Of a stretch of DNA of 64,000 nt, positions 18,037 to 26,012 are shown in pieces. Where the stretch lies: assembly GCF_028621955.1 (NCBI RefSeq), contig NZ_CP117516.1, positions 124,001 through 188,000 of the forward strand. The letters run 5' to 3'. The notes beneath the pieces are model-generated. The model searched no databases and was not told the DNA's origin. It was given only the letters and a program-made list of their open reading frames with translations. The position numbers and the translations under genes were made by a program. The stretch's first letter is position 1. Every line of letters begins with the position of its first letter. The DNA comes from Erythrobacter sp. BLCC-B19. Lineage in GTDB: Bacteria > Pseudomonadota > Alphaproteobacteria > Sphingomonadales > Sphingomonadaceae.

Positions 18037-18795
18037 TCAAGGCGCGGGCGGTGTGAACAGCGCGGGATCGAGCGGCGCGCCTACCCGGGTCTCGCGCCAG
18101 AACACGCTGTTGGCGATCACTCCGTCATAGGCCAGCGTAACCCGCCGCGCCTGGACCCAGCCGTTGGCGAGCCGGACGAAATCACCATAGAACCGCTCGT
18201 GAAAGCCGCGCGGCGTGGTGAAGCCCATATAGGTGACAAAGCCGCTTTCCCTGTCGAAGCCGAATAGCGTCTGCGCGCCCTTGGGATCGAGGATTCGCAC
18301 GATCGCAGTCGGTCGCCCACCAATATCGTGCGGCGGGGCATTGTGCAGAGCGAAGCCATCTTCCAGCGCCGAGCGGATGATGCCGAAGCCGAAATTGCTC
18401 GCCCAATAGGCGTCCGCCTCGGCGCGGGGCATGATGCCGCGCTCGGTCCAGGTGGTCTCGCCGTCATAGCCGACCTCGAAGATCACCTTGTCGCCAGCCT
18501 TTGCGATGATCCGCACCTTGCCCGAAGCTTCATGCGCGGCGGTGCGCCCCTCTTCGAAGGTGCGCCACATCCGGTAATCATCGGCCTGCGCGCGCACCGC
18601 GCCGGTGGCAGGATCGTAGAAGGTCGCGGTGCCCGCCAGTTCGAGCGTGCCGGGATCGAGCCACAGCGCCCCGCCATGCGCCGCGACCGCACGTTCGATC
18701 ACCGCCCGCGGATCGGGCGCAGCCGGTTCGGCATGGCCCGCCCCGGCCCACAGCCCGGTCAGAGCGATGATCGCTGCCGCCATGATCCCGCGCAT
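18037..18795 (-). CDS. Exported protein of unknown function, LolA-like in length and composition
   Basis: 252-aa protein with a clear signal peptide (about 1-21, ending AGAGHA) and a soluble, beta-rich mature part. DPRAVIERAVAAHGGALWL at the mature N-terminus resembles the start of outer-membrane lipoprotein-sorting (LolA/LolB-like) domains, but I do not recognise a specific family. ATG 18795 has GGGAG upstream. A TGTCCGGACA half of the island's palindromic operator sits 22 bp upstream, making this the leftmost apparent member of the regulon. It may bind a hydrophobic ligand in the periplasm. Confidence 0.7.
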   Translation of the reverse strand: MRGIMAAAIIALTGLWAGAGHAEPAAPDPRAVIERAVAAHGGALWLDPGTLELAGTATFYDPATGAVRAQADDYRMWRTFEEGRTAAHEASGKVRIIAKAGDKVIFEVGYDGETTWTERGIMPRAEADAYWASNFGFGIIRSALEDGFALHNAPPHDIGGRPTAIVRILDPKGAQTLFGFDRESGFVTYMGFTTPRGFHERFYGDFVRLANGWVQARRVTLAYDGVIANSVFWRETRVGAPLDPALFTPPAP

Positions 18796-18817
18796 ATCCC
18801 GTCTCCCGCCTGCAATT

Positions 18818-18827
18818 TGTCCGGACA
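18818..18827. promoter_or_regulatory. Operator copy TGTCCGGACA (11 of 12 of TTGTCCGGACAA)
   Basis: The 10-bp core is a perfect palindrome; the flanks read TTGTCCGGACAT, one base short of the 12-bp consensus found elsewhere in the window. It lies 22 bp upstream of the exported protein read leftward and 37 bp before the exported protein read rightward. Confidence 0.7.
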
Positions 18828-18864
18828 TCTTTTCAACCACGCCGCCATGCTCTAGGCAAGCACC

Positions 18865-19491
18865 ATGCACCATTACCGCCCGCTCGCCGCTGTTTTCCTT
18901 CTCGCTGCGCCCATAGCCGCTGCCGCGCAGGACACCCTGCCCGCAGGTATCTGGACGAACACCGAGGACGCCTATTTCGCCGAGGAGGAAGGGCGCGAGA
19001 AGCCTGCAACGGTGATGATCGAAGTCGGCGCGGATGGCCGCTGGCGCGCTATCGACGCCTTCGGCGCAGCGCAGGGAGAATGGCAGGCGGGCGCGATCCC
19101 CGGCCTCTCCGCGCGCGCGGACGGGTCGGGCTGGCAGATCGGCGCGAGCGAGATCCGCCGCGCCCGCCCGTTCTCCTGCTGGGTCTCGGTGCGCAAGTTC
19201 GCCGCCAAGCCCGACGGAACGCCTGACTGGACATTTGCGGGCAACCTGACGAGCTTCGATCAGGGCGGAAGGATCACCATTCCCGGCAACGGCGAGGCAC
19301 CCGACCTGACCATTCGGCTGCGCAATGTCACCTGGGCCAAGGGCAGCCGCAACAAGCCCTCGCTGGTGCTCTATGTCCACAAGGACGATCCCGAACGCGC
19401 CGAAAGCTACAGCTGGGCCTCGCCCGATGCCACGCTGGTGGGGATCAACCTGCGCTGGATGCAGGGCAGCTGCACCCGTACCGGCGATTAG
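18865..19491 (+). CDS. Exported hypothetical protein, 208 aa
   Basis: Signal peptide at about residues 1-20 (ending IAAAAQ) followed by a soluble domain rich in Trp, Gly and charged residues, with one Cys pair candidate (CWVSVRK and the C-terminal GSCTRTGD). No family recognised. It is divergent from the other exported protein, and the operator copy at 18818 lies between them, so it may belong to the same regulon. Periplasmic location is inferred from the signal peptide only. Confidence 0.65.
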   Translation: MHHYRPLAAVFLLAAPIAAAAQDTLPAGIWTNTEDAYFAEEEGREKPATVMIEVGADGRWRAIDAFGAAQGEWQAGAIPGLSARADGSGWQIGASEIRRARPFSCWVSVRKFAAKPDGTPDWTFAGNLTSFDQGGRITIPGNGEAPDLTIRLRNVTWAKGSRNKPSLVLYVHKDDPERAESYSWASPDATLVGINLRWMQGSCTRTGD

Positions 19492-19496
19492 GCGGA

Positions 19497-19808
19497 TCAG
19501 GCCGGAGCCTTCCAAGCCGCGCCGCCGACCCAGTCCCCGGCGACCGCGCGGAATTCCTCGCAGGTGATCGCGGCCCAGACGCCGCCGGAAAAATAGGGAT
19601 CGGCTTCGAGCCGTGCGCGGGCCTCACCCGCATCCTCCGCCTTGATGACCAGCAGCGAGCCGACGGTGCGCTCCCCGTCGCTCAATGGCCCGGCGACGGC
19701 ATAGTAATCGATATGCGCCTCGACATGGGCGAGGTGCGCCGCCAGCAGCTCGGCCCGCAAGGCCGCGCCGTTCTCGCTATCGCGGCAGCGGAAGGCGAAC
19801 AGCCTCAC
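19497..19808 (-). CDS. YciI-like protein
   Basis: 103-aa dimeric alpha/beta-barrel protein of the YciI family. The family hallmarks are present: an N-terminal beta strand RLFAFRCRDS, a His in LAAHLAHVEAHIDYYAVAGPL, and DPYFSGGVW near the C-terminus. Some relatives act as dehalogenases or muconolactone-isomerase-like enzymes; most are unassigned. The start is GTG 19808, overlapping the stop of the preceding VOC gene as GTGA. It is the last gene of the long leftward operon that begins at 28536. Confidence 0.8.
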   Translation of the reverse strand: MRLFAFRCRDSENGAALRAELLAAHLAHVEAHIDYYAVAGPLSDGERTVGSLLVIKAEDAGEARARLEADPYFSGGVWAAITCEEFRAVAGDWVGGAAWKAPA

Positions 19809-20707
19809 GCGCCGACCTCGACACATTCGACCAGCTCGCCCGCCGCACCGATCGCGGTGGCGGCGCGGCGGCCTTCGTAGAGGGCACCCTCGCGGGCGGC
19901 GGGCGGCGCGATCCACTTCGCCGTGCAGGCGTCGAGATCGCGCACCGCCAGCGTCACCAGCGCATTGCCCGGCGGCAGCATCCCCGCATGGCGCGCGCGG
20001 GGGGTGGCAGCGGGGGGGTAATCGTCGACCTCGACAATCGGCATCCGGCCAGCCCTCACCATCGAAATGGTCGTGAGCGTTTCGGCCGGCAATTCGAAGG
20101 CCTTGTTGATCATCGAATAGGGCAGCGTGTAATCCGCCCCGCGCTCCAGCCCGAGCGCATTGCGATACCACGCCAGCGCCGCCTCGCGATCGGGGGCGGC
20201 GAGGACGGTGATGAAGATCCGGTCAACTGGCGCGGCGGCGCGCGGCAGATCGAGGTCACCCATGTCGGACAGCACCTGGTTGAGATAGATCATCTCGCGT
20301 CCCGGCCCGAGCGCCTGCATCGGAATGAAGGAGGGCGCGACGTTTTCGAGTTTCTTCGGCGGGCCGACAATCTCCCACAACTCGTGCGGCAAGGCTTCGG
20401 GCCAGCGCCACACATCCTCGACCGTGGTTTCGAACGCGGCCCAACCATAGGTGGTGGTGGGGCGGAAATCGGGGTGCGTGGGTTGTTCGACCAGCCGGAA
20501 CCAGCACGCCGCGCCGCTGGCCGGGCGCAGCACCGCATGAGACGCGCCCGCGCTCGCCGGACACCCCCAGCTGGCCGCGAGCCCGGCATCGAGCACGCCC
20601 TGTTCGACCAGTTCCAGCCGCAGCACATCGCGATAGGCGGCAATCGACTGCGCCAGATCGGGGACAGCCGATAGCCCGCCCATGATCGTGCCATGAGGGA
20701 GGGTCAT
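19805..20707 (-). CDS. Two-domain VOC (glyoxalase/dioxygenase superfamily) protein
   Basis: 300-aa cytoplasmic protein with two VOC modules. The first opens at GGLSAVPDLAQSIAAYRDVLRLELVEQG (about 10-37), the second at VDRIFITVLAAPDREAALAWYRNALGLERG (about 162-190). VOC proteins include extradiol dioxygenases, glyoxalases, isomerases and non-catalytic binders. The metal ligands cannot be assigned with confidence here. It is coupled to the crotonase (TGATG) and to YciI (GTGA). Two more VOC proteins, both exported, occur in the island. Confidence 0.7.
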   Translation of the reverse strand: MTLPHGTIMGGLSAVPDLAQSIAAYRDVLRLELVEQGVLDAGLAASWGCPASAGASHAVLRPASGAACWFRLVEQPTHPDFRPTTTYGWAAFETTVEDVWRWPEALPHELWEIVGPPKKLENVAPSFIPMQALGPGREMIYLNQVLSDMGDLDLPRAAAPVDRIFITVLAAPDREAALAWYRNALGLERGADYTLPYSMINKAFELPAETLTTISMVRAGRMPIVEVDDYPPAATPRARHAGMLPPGNALVTLAVRDLDACTAKWIAPPAAREGALYEGRRAATAIGAAGELVECVEVGA

Positions 20708-21462
20708 CAGCCGAACTCCGGTTTACGTTTTTCCACAAAGGCCGCCGTCCCTTCGGCAAAGTCCGCGCCTGTGAAGGCGGCGGCGAAGGTCGCCAGCGTT
20801 GCGGCATCATCGGCCACCTGTCCGTCGAGCGCGCGGCGCACGAAGCCCTTGATCGCCCGCGCGCTGCTGCCCGAAGCGGCGGTGATCTGTGCGGTCAACG
20901 CCTCGGGACTGTCGGCGATGATTTCGACCAGCCCGATCCGCTGCGCCTCCTCGGCACCCAGCAATTCGCCGGTGTAGAGCATCCGCTTGGCCTGCCCCGG
21001 CCCGACCAGATCGACCAGCAGCTTCACGTCGTGCAGCGGATAGACGAGGCCGAGCTTGGCAGGCGTGATCCCGAAGCGCGCCGCCGGGGTCGCGACGCGG
21101 ATATCGCAGGCCATGGCAATGCCGCAGCCCCCGCCCACGCAGTCGCCCTCGACAAAGGCGATGGTCGGAATATCGGCGCGGGCGAGTTCATATTGCGCGC
21201 GGTTGATCGCCGCCTGATTGGCCGCGCGCCATGCGGCGTCATCCTTGTTGGCGAGCAGTTCGCGGATATCCGCGCCCGCGCAAAAGGCGGTGCCCGGTTC
21301 GGCCGCGCGCACTTCCAGCACCTTGGCCGCCGGATCGGCGACCGCCTCGGCGACGAGCACGGGCAGCGCCTCCCACATCTGCATGTCGAAGGCATTGCGC
21401 TTGTCCGCGCGGTCGATCAGCAGGCGCGCCACTGCGCCCTCGCGGGTGAGGCGAAGGCTCAT
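20707..21462 (-). CDS. Enoyl-CoA hydratase/isomerase family protein
   Basis: 251-aa crotonase-fold enzyme acting on acyl-CoA. The oxyanion-hole segments are visible: AGADIRELLAN and VEGDCVGGGCGIAMACDIRVAT. At the positions where classical enoyl-CoA hydratases carry the two catalytic glutamates, this protein reads FGITPAKLGLVYP and AKRMLYTG by eye alignment, so both Glu appear absent. It may therefore be an isomerase, hydrolase or unusual hydratase. ATG 21462 overlaps the deacetylase stop (ATGA). Confidence 0.8.
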   Translation of the reverse strand: MSLRLTREGAVARLLIDRADKRNAFDMQMWEALPVLVAEAVADPAAKVLEVRAAEPGTAFCAGADIRELLANKDDAAWRAANQAAINRAQYELARADIPTIAFVEGDCVGGGCGIAMACDIRVATPAARFGITPAKLGLVYPLHDVKLLVDLVGPGQAKRMLYTGELLGAEEAQRIGLVEIIADSPEALTAQITAASGSSARAIKGFVRRALDGQVADDAATLATFAAAFTGADFAEGTAAFVEKRKPEFG

Positions 21463-22346
21463 GCCGGGTGCGTCGCCATGAAGTGATCGGCGATCGCCTT
21501 GCGCGTCGTCACCCACACGCCCTCATGCGCGCGGACGTGGCGGAAGAATTCCTCCAGCGCCCAGATCCGCCCCGGCCGGCCGATGATGCGCAGGTGCAGG
21601 CCTAAGCTCATCATCTTGGGATTGCCCTCTTCGCCCTCGCGATAGAGCTGATCGAAATTCGCCTTGGCATAGTCGAGCCACTGGTGCGGGGTCAGCGCCG
21701 GGTCGGTCCACATCTTCATGTCGTTGCTGTCGAGCTGATAGGGCACGATGCACATTGGCTTGCCTTCTGGGGGCTTGCCGGGCCCGGTGTCGCGATCCCA
21801 GAAGGGCACGTCGCCGCTGTAATCGTCCATGTGATAAGTGAAGCCCTCCTCCGACAAGAGCCGCCGGGTGTTGTCGGTGAGCAGATAACGTGACAGCCAG
21901 CCATAGGGGCGCACACCGCAGGTCGCCTCAATGCTGGTGACAGCCTTGCGGATGAAGTCGCGCTCTTGCTCTTCGTCCATCTTGAACTGGTGCACCCAGC
22001 GATAGCCGTGGCTGACAGGTTCATGGCCGAGTTCGCGGATCGCCGCAGCAATCTCCGGGTGGTTCTCGAGGCTCATCGCCGCGACCGTCCAGCTGGCCAT
22101 GATGTCGTATTGCTTCAGCAGCTTCACAATCCGCGGCGCACCCGCCTTGATCCCATAGAGGTAATTGGATTCATTGGAATAATTGCGCATCTTCGATTTG
22201 ATGAAGACGCCCAGCTCGTCGACCGGCTCCATCCCGCGATCGCCGCGGGCAATGGTCATTTCGCTGCCTTCCTCGACATTGACGACAACCGACAGCGCCA
22301 GCTTCGCAGCCCCCGGCCAGTCGATGCGTTCTTCGGTGAGCGCCAT
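21459..22346 (-). CDS. PuuE-like polysaccharide-deacetylase-family cyclic amide hydrolase (copy 1)
   Basis: 295-aa protein of the NodB/polysaccharide deacetylase superfamily, closest by eye to the PuuE-type allantoinase/cyclic-imidase branch. Shared features are LSVVVNVEEGSE near the N-terminus, GHEPVSHGYRWVH, VRPYGWLSRYLLTDNTRRLL, YSGDVPFW, VPYQLDSNDMKMW and MMSLGLHLRIIGRPGR. PuuE-like enzymes open allantoin or cyclic imides rather than deacetylate sugars. It is coupled on both sides (TGATG with SDR, ATGA with crotonase). Three such proteins occur in the island, which argues for a cyclic amide substrate. Confidence 0.8.
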   Translation of the reverse strand: MALTEERIDWPGAAKLALSVVVNVEEGSEMTIARGDRGMEPVDELGVFIKSKMRNYSNESNYLYGIKAGAPRIVKLLKQYDIMASWTVAAMSLENHPEIAAAIRELGHEPVSHGYRWVHQFKMDEEQERDFIRKAVTSIEATCGVRPYGWLSRYLLTDNTRRLLSEEGFTYHMDDYSGDVPFWDRDTGPGKPPEGKPMCIVPYQLDSNDMKMWTDPALTPHQWLDYAKANFDQLYREGEEGNPKMMSLGLHLRIIGRPGRIWALEEFFRHVRAHEGVWVTTRKAIADHFMATHPA

Positions 22347-23149
22347 CAGTGCATCTCCTCCCCGCCCGAGACATTGAGCGCCTCGCCGGTGACATAGAAG
22401 GCCGCATCGCTCGCCAGCCACAGGCAGGCGGCGGCGGTGTCGGACGGCAGGCCGGGGCGGCCCATCGGGTTCTTGGCGGCCATGTTGGCGAGATAGTCCT
22501 CGACCGTCGCGAAGCCGAGCAACTTGCTGAAGTATTCGTTCTGCTGGGCGCCGAGGCCGGTGGTGACATGGTTGGGGCACACGGCGTTCACCGTAATGCC
22601 GTGCTTGCCGAGCTCGACTGCGCTCGCGCGGGTCAACCCGACCATGCCGTGCTTGGAGGAGACATAGGCAGGCAGGTGCGGGAAGCCGGTCTTGGCGGCC
22701 TGCGAGGCGATGTTGATGATCCGCCCGCCCTGCCCCCGCTCGACCATCGCCCGCGCCGCGGCCTGGGTGCAGTAGAACGCGCCCGACAGGTTGACGGCGA
22801 TCACCTGATCCCATTCGTCGGCGGTATCGACTTCGAGCAGCGGCTTCATCTTGAAACCGATCCCGGCATTGTTGACGAGGATGTCGACCGCCCCGAAGCG
22901 TTCGACCGTCTGTTCGATCAGGGCGCGGCACTGGTCCGCCTTCGACACGTCGCAGGCGATCAGCGCGACCGCAGCTCCGCGGGCGCGCAGGTCTTCGGCG
23001 ACACTCTCTGCCTCCTCGTCGATCACAAGGTCGGAGACAACGCAGTTCGCCCCTTCGTCGGCAAAGGCTTGAAGGATGCCCTGCCCCAGCCCCTTTTGCT
23101 TACCCGATCCGGTGACAAGCACGGTCTTGCCCGCAAACGCCCCCGCCAC
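22346..23149 (-). CDS. Short-chain dehydrogenase/reductase
   Basis: 267-aa classical SDR oxidoreductase. The cofactor motif is TGSGKQKGLGQGI (about 14-26), with NNAGIG in the fold core, catalytic Ser in INIASQAAK, and the YxxxK motif as YVSSK. Asp in VVSDLVIDEEA after the second strand points to NAD(H) preference. The start is GTG at 23149. It is in the middle of the leftward operon and could oxidise a hydroxyl intermediate such as a hydroxyacyl-CoA. Confidence 0.88.
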   Translation of the reverse strand: MAGAFAGKTVLVTGSGKQKGLGQGILQAFADEGANCVVSDLVIDEEAESVAEDLRARGAAVALIACDVSKADQCRALIEQTVERFGAVDILVNNAGIGFKMKPLLEVDTADEWDQVIAVNLSGAFYCTQAAARAMVERGQGGRIINIASQAAKTGFPHLPAYVSSKHGMVGLTRASAVELGKHGITVNAVCPNHVTTGLGAQQNEYFSKLLGFATVEDYLANMAAKNPMGRPGLPSDTAAACLWLASDAAFYVTGEALNVSGGEEMH

Positions 23150-23150
23150 C

Positions 23151-23459
23151 TTACAGATCCTCGGTCAGGATGAATTGCGGCGCGTCGGCAAAGCCCTGGA
23201 ACGGCGCTGCTGCGGCCTGGAAATCCTCAGTCGAGATATCGGCGATGAAGGCGTCCATGCCGGTGATGTCGATCACCTCGATATATTGGTAGGCGGGCGT
23301 CGCACTGTCGTCGCCGAACACGCCGGTTGCTTTGTGAACGGTGAAGCTGGTGACCGAGCCGAGACCGTTGACCGTCGGAATGTCGCGGGTCTTGGCCCAC
23401 TCCTCGTATTCGGAAACATCGACGCCGGGCTTCAGATTGAACAGGCAGATGATGCGCAT
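23151..23459 (-). CDS. RedY/HapK-like small protein
   Basis: 102-aa protein that begins MRIICLFNLKPGVDVSEYEEWAKTRD in pattern, like the small dimeric alpha/beta-barrel proteins annotated as REDY-like HapK, named for prodigiosin (tripyrrole) biosynthesis loci. Biochemical function of the family is unclear. It sits directly between the amidase and SDR genes, with five- and two-base gaps. The link to pyrrole chemistry is a name-level association and not proof of substrate. Confidence 0.65.
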   Translation of the reverse strand: MRIICLFNLKPGVDVSEYEEWAKTRDIPTVNGLGSVTSFTVHKATGVFGDDSATPAYQYIEVIDITGMDAFIADISTEDFQAAAAPFQGFADAPQFILTEDL

Positions 23460-23463
23460 GGCT

Positions 23464-24648
23464 TCAGGCTCCTTGGCTGGGCGGGCGATAGGCCCGCAAA
23501 TGTTCATCGAGTTGGCGCGCGAGCGCGAACAGCGCCCCCTCTGCGCCCGCCGGGCCGACCAGTTGCACCCCGATCGGCAGACCGTCCGCTGTCCATCCCG
23601 CGGGAAAGCTGATGGAGGGCAGGCCGGCAATATTGGCAAGGCAGGTGAAATCGGCCTGCGCGGGCGGCTCGGGATCGCTGTGCGAGAACGGCGGATTGGG
23701 CACTGTCGGCAGGATCAGGAAGCCGTGCTCTTCGACCAGTGCCTGCACCTCGGCGCGGGTGCGGGCGAGGATTTCGCGGTCCTCCGCCCAGTCGGCAAGG
23801 TTGCGGCGCGGGCCATAGGTGAGCAGCTTGGCCAACTTGTCGGAAGTGGCGACGCCGCGCAGATGCGCTGCCATCTCGCGCGAGACGCCGATGAACCCGG
23901 CGAAGCGGATGCGCGATTGCGGGTGGCTGAGCGCAACTTGCACGGGCGGCATCGGCAGTGCAGCGAGCGCCGCCGCAAAGGCCTGCGCGACCTCGGGATG
24001 CACGTCCACCCCATGCTCGACCAGCGTCGCGCCCGCGCCTTCAAGCGGATCGTCTCCGAAGCCCGAAATCACGCGCGCGACCCGCTCCAGTGTTGCAAGA
24101 TCGCGCGCCAGCGGCCCGATCGCATCAAGCGTCAGGTCAGCCGGCTCCAACCCCTCCTGACTGACGCTCGCGGTGGCGGGTTTGAAGCCGTAGACCCCGC
24201 AATGGCTCGCAGGGATGCGCACCGATCCCATCGTGTCGGTGCCGAGCGCCGCCTCACACAGCCCTGCCGCCACCGCCGCTCCGCTGCCGCCCGAAGAGCC
24301 GCCCGGTGAGAAGCCCAGGCGGTGCGGGTTGTGAACCGGGCCGAAATGCGGATTGTCGCTCTTCGCGCCGAGCGCCCCTTCCTCCATGCCCAGCACGCCG
24401 ATGATCGCCGCTCCTGCTTGCCGCAATAGCGCCACGGTATCGGCATCACGCTCGGCCAGCCGGGTCTCGAAAGCGGCAAGCCCGGCGTGCCACGGCATCC
24501 CGGCGACAGCGATATTGGCCTTCACCCCGATGGTCATTCCCGCGAGCGGCCCCTCGCCGAAGCTGGCCGCGCGGTCAAAATCGGTGAAGGCGTTGAGCGG
24601 GGCGTTGGCCGCTTCGAGGGCGTCAAAGTCGATCATGCGGCCGCTCAC
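23464..24648 (-). CDS. Amidase (amidase-signature family)
   Basis: 394-aa amide hydrolase with the Ser-cisSer-Lys triad of the amidase-signature family. The Lys lies in GVKANIAVAGMP (about residue 43), and the serines lie in SPGGSSGGSGAAVAAG and the following GTDTMGSVRIPA segment. It is shorter than typical 450-500-aa members. The GTG at 24648 overlaps the upstream stop as GTGA; ATG 24636 is an alternative. Likely hydrolyses a half-amide or similar carboxamide released earlier in the pathway. Confidence 0.85.
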   Translation of the reverse strand: MSGRMIDFDALEAANAPLNAFTDFDRAASFGEGPLAGMTIGVKANIAVAGMPWHAGLAAFETRLAERDADTVALLRQAGAAIIGVLGMEEGALGAKSDNPHFGPVHNPHRLGFSPGGSSGGSGAAVAAGLCEAALGTDTMGSVRIPASHCGVYGFKPATASVSQEGLEPADLTLDAIGPLARDLATLERVARVISGFGDDPLEGAGATLVEHGVDVHPEVAQAFAAALAALPMPPVQVALSHPQSRIRFAGFIGVSREMAAHLRGVATSDKLAKLLTYGPRRNLADWAEDREILARTRAEVQALVEEHGFLILPTVPNPPFSHSDPEPPAQADFTCLANIAGLPSISFPAGWTADGLPIGVQLVGPAGAEGALFALARQLDEHLRAYRPPSQGA

Positions 24649-26012
24649 ACCCCGCGCCTGTCGATCAGCCGCAAGGGCTTCTGGCGGGTGTCGATCTCGG
24701 TCGCAGCGGCGGTCTCGCCCGGGGCCACCAGCGCCACCTCGACCTCGACCCCCAGACCGCGGCGGAGCAATTCAGCGAGTTCCCCCGCGTCGCTCCCGCC
24801 TCGGCTTTCGAGCGTCACGGTCATGTGATCCTTCTGGCTCGCATCGCGGCGCAGATGGCAGACATATTCGCCGGTCAGGTCGGGCCGGTTCTCGATGATC
24901 GCCCCGATCGCATGGGGGAAGACATTGATCCCGCGCAGCTTGACCATGTTGTCGCTGCGGCCCTTGAACCCGGCGATGCGCTTGAACACGATCTCGCCCC
25001 GGCCATCGAGCTCATGGGTGATGTCATGCGTGTTGAAGCGGATGCAGGGCGCAATGTCGTCCTTGTAGAGACAGGTGACGACCATGTCCCCAGTCTCGCC
25101 CCGGGCCACCGGCGCGCCGCTCTCGATGTCGAGCAGTTCGAGATATTGCGCGTCCTCCCAGACATACATCCCGTCGCGCTCCGGCCCCTCGCCCGCGATG
25201 GAGCCGGTATCGCCGACGCCATACCAGTCATAGGCCTTCGCCCCGTGCCACGCGGCTTCGGTGCTGGCGCGATCCTCGGTGCCGAGATGGCCGATGATCA
25301 TGCGGATATTGATGCGATCGAACAGCCCTTCGGCCTCGGCGGTTTCGGCGAGCTTGCGGATGTAGTCGACAAAGCCGACGATCGCGGTGACGCCGAAATC
25401 CGCCATCAGCCGCACCTGATTGACCGAGCGGGTTTCGATCCCCGTGCCCGCCGAGAGGAACACCGAATTGGTGAAGTGCGTCACCGCCTCGCGGATATAG
25501 TGACCGCCATTGATCATGCCGTGCCCATAGACCGAATGGACGACATCGGTCGGCTGCAGCCCCATCCAGCGATACATCCGTCCCACCAGCAGATTGCCGA
25601 CCTCGCGCCCCTTGGGCCCGAAGATCAGCGTCTGCGGCTTGCCGGTGGTGCCGCTGGTGGTGTGGAAGATGCTGGGTGCGCGGCTTTCGGCTGGGTCCAT
25701 CCCGTGAAAGTCGCCGAAGGGCGGATGGTCGGCGATCGAGGCCATCAGGTCACTCTTGTCGTAGACCGGCAGTTTGGTGATGTCCGCGAGGCCCCGAATG
25801 TCGCCCGGCTCGATCCCCTTTGCGCCCCACAGACGCTGGTAGAACGGCACCTGCCAGCCGCGCACCATCAGCTTGCGGAATTGCGCGTCCTGAATGGCGA
25901 ACAATTCGTCGCGGCTCATGCCCGAATAGCGCGCGGTGAAGGCCTCGCCGATAGGATAGTCGGCGAGCAGCTGCTGGTGATCGAATGCTTCGAAATAAGT
26001 CGGGTAGGTCAT
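24645..26012 (-). CDS. Phenylacetate-CoA ligase (PaaK)-like adenylate-forming enzyme
   Basis: 455-aa acyl-activating enzyme of the PaaK subgroup. It forms an acyl-adenylate and then an acyl-CoA. The ATP motif is TTSGTTGKPQ, followed by YGVGDTGSIAGEGPE, a C-terminal DIAPCIRFNTHDIT and the FKGRSDNMVKLRGINVFP hinge that is diagnostic of PaaK-like ligases. Substrate is a carboxylic acid, not necessarily phenylacetate. Start and stop are shared with neighbours (TGATG with MmgE/PrpD, GTGA with amidase), placing it firmly in the operon. Confidence 0.85.
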   Translation of the reverse strand: MTYPTYFEAFDHQQLLADYPIGEAFTARYSGMSRDELFAIQDAQFRKLMVRGWQVPFYQRLWGAKGIEPGDIRGLADITKLPVYDKSDLMASIADHPPFGDFHGMDPAESRAPSIFHTTSGTTGKPQTLIFGPKGREVGNLLVGRMYRWMGLQPTDVVHSVYGHGMINGGHYIREAVTHFTNSVFLSAGTGIETRSVNQVRLMADFGVTAIVGFVDYIRKLAETAEAEGLFDRINIRMIIGHLGTEDRASTEAAWHGAKAYDWYGVGDTGSIAGEGPERDGMYVWEDAQYLELLDIESGAPVARGETGDMVVTCLYKDDIAPCIRFNTHDITHELDGRGEIVFKRIAGFKGRSDNMVKLRGINVFPHAIGAIIENRPDLTGEYVCHLRRDASQKDHMTVTLESRGGSDAGELAELLRRGLGVEVEVALVAPGETAAATEIDTRQKPLRLIDRRGV

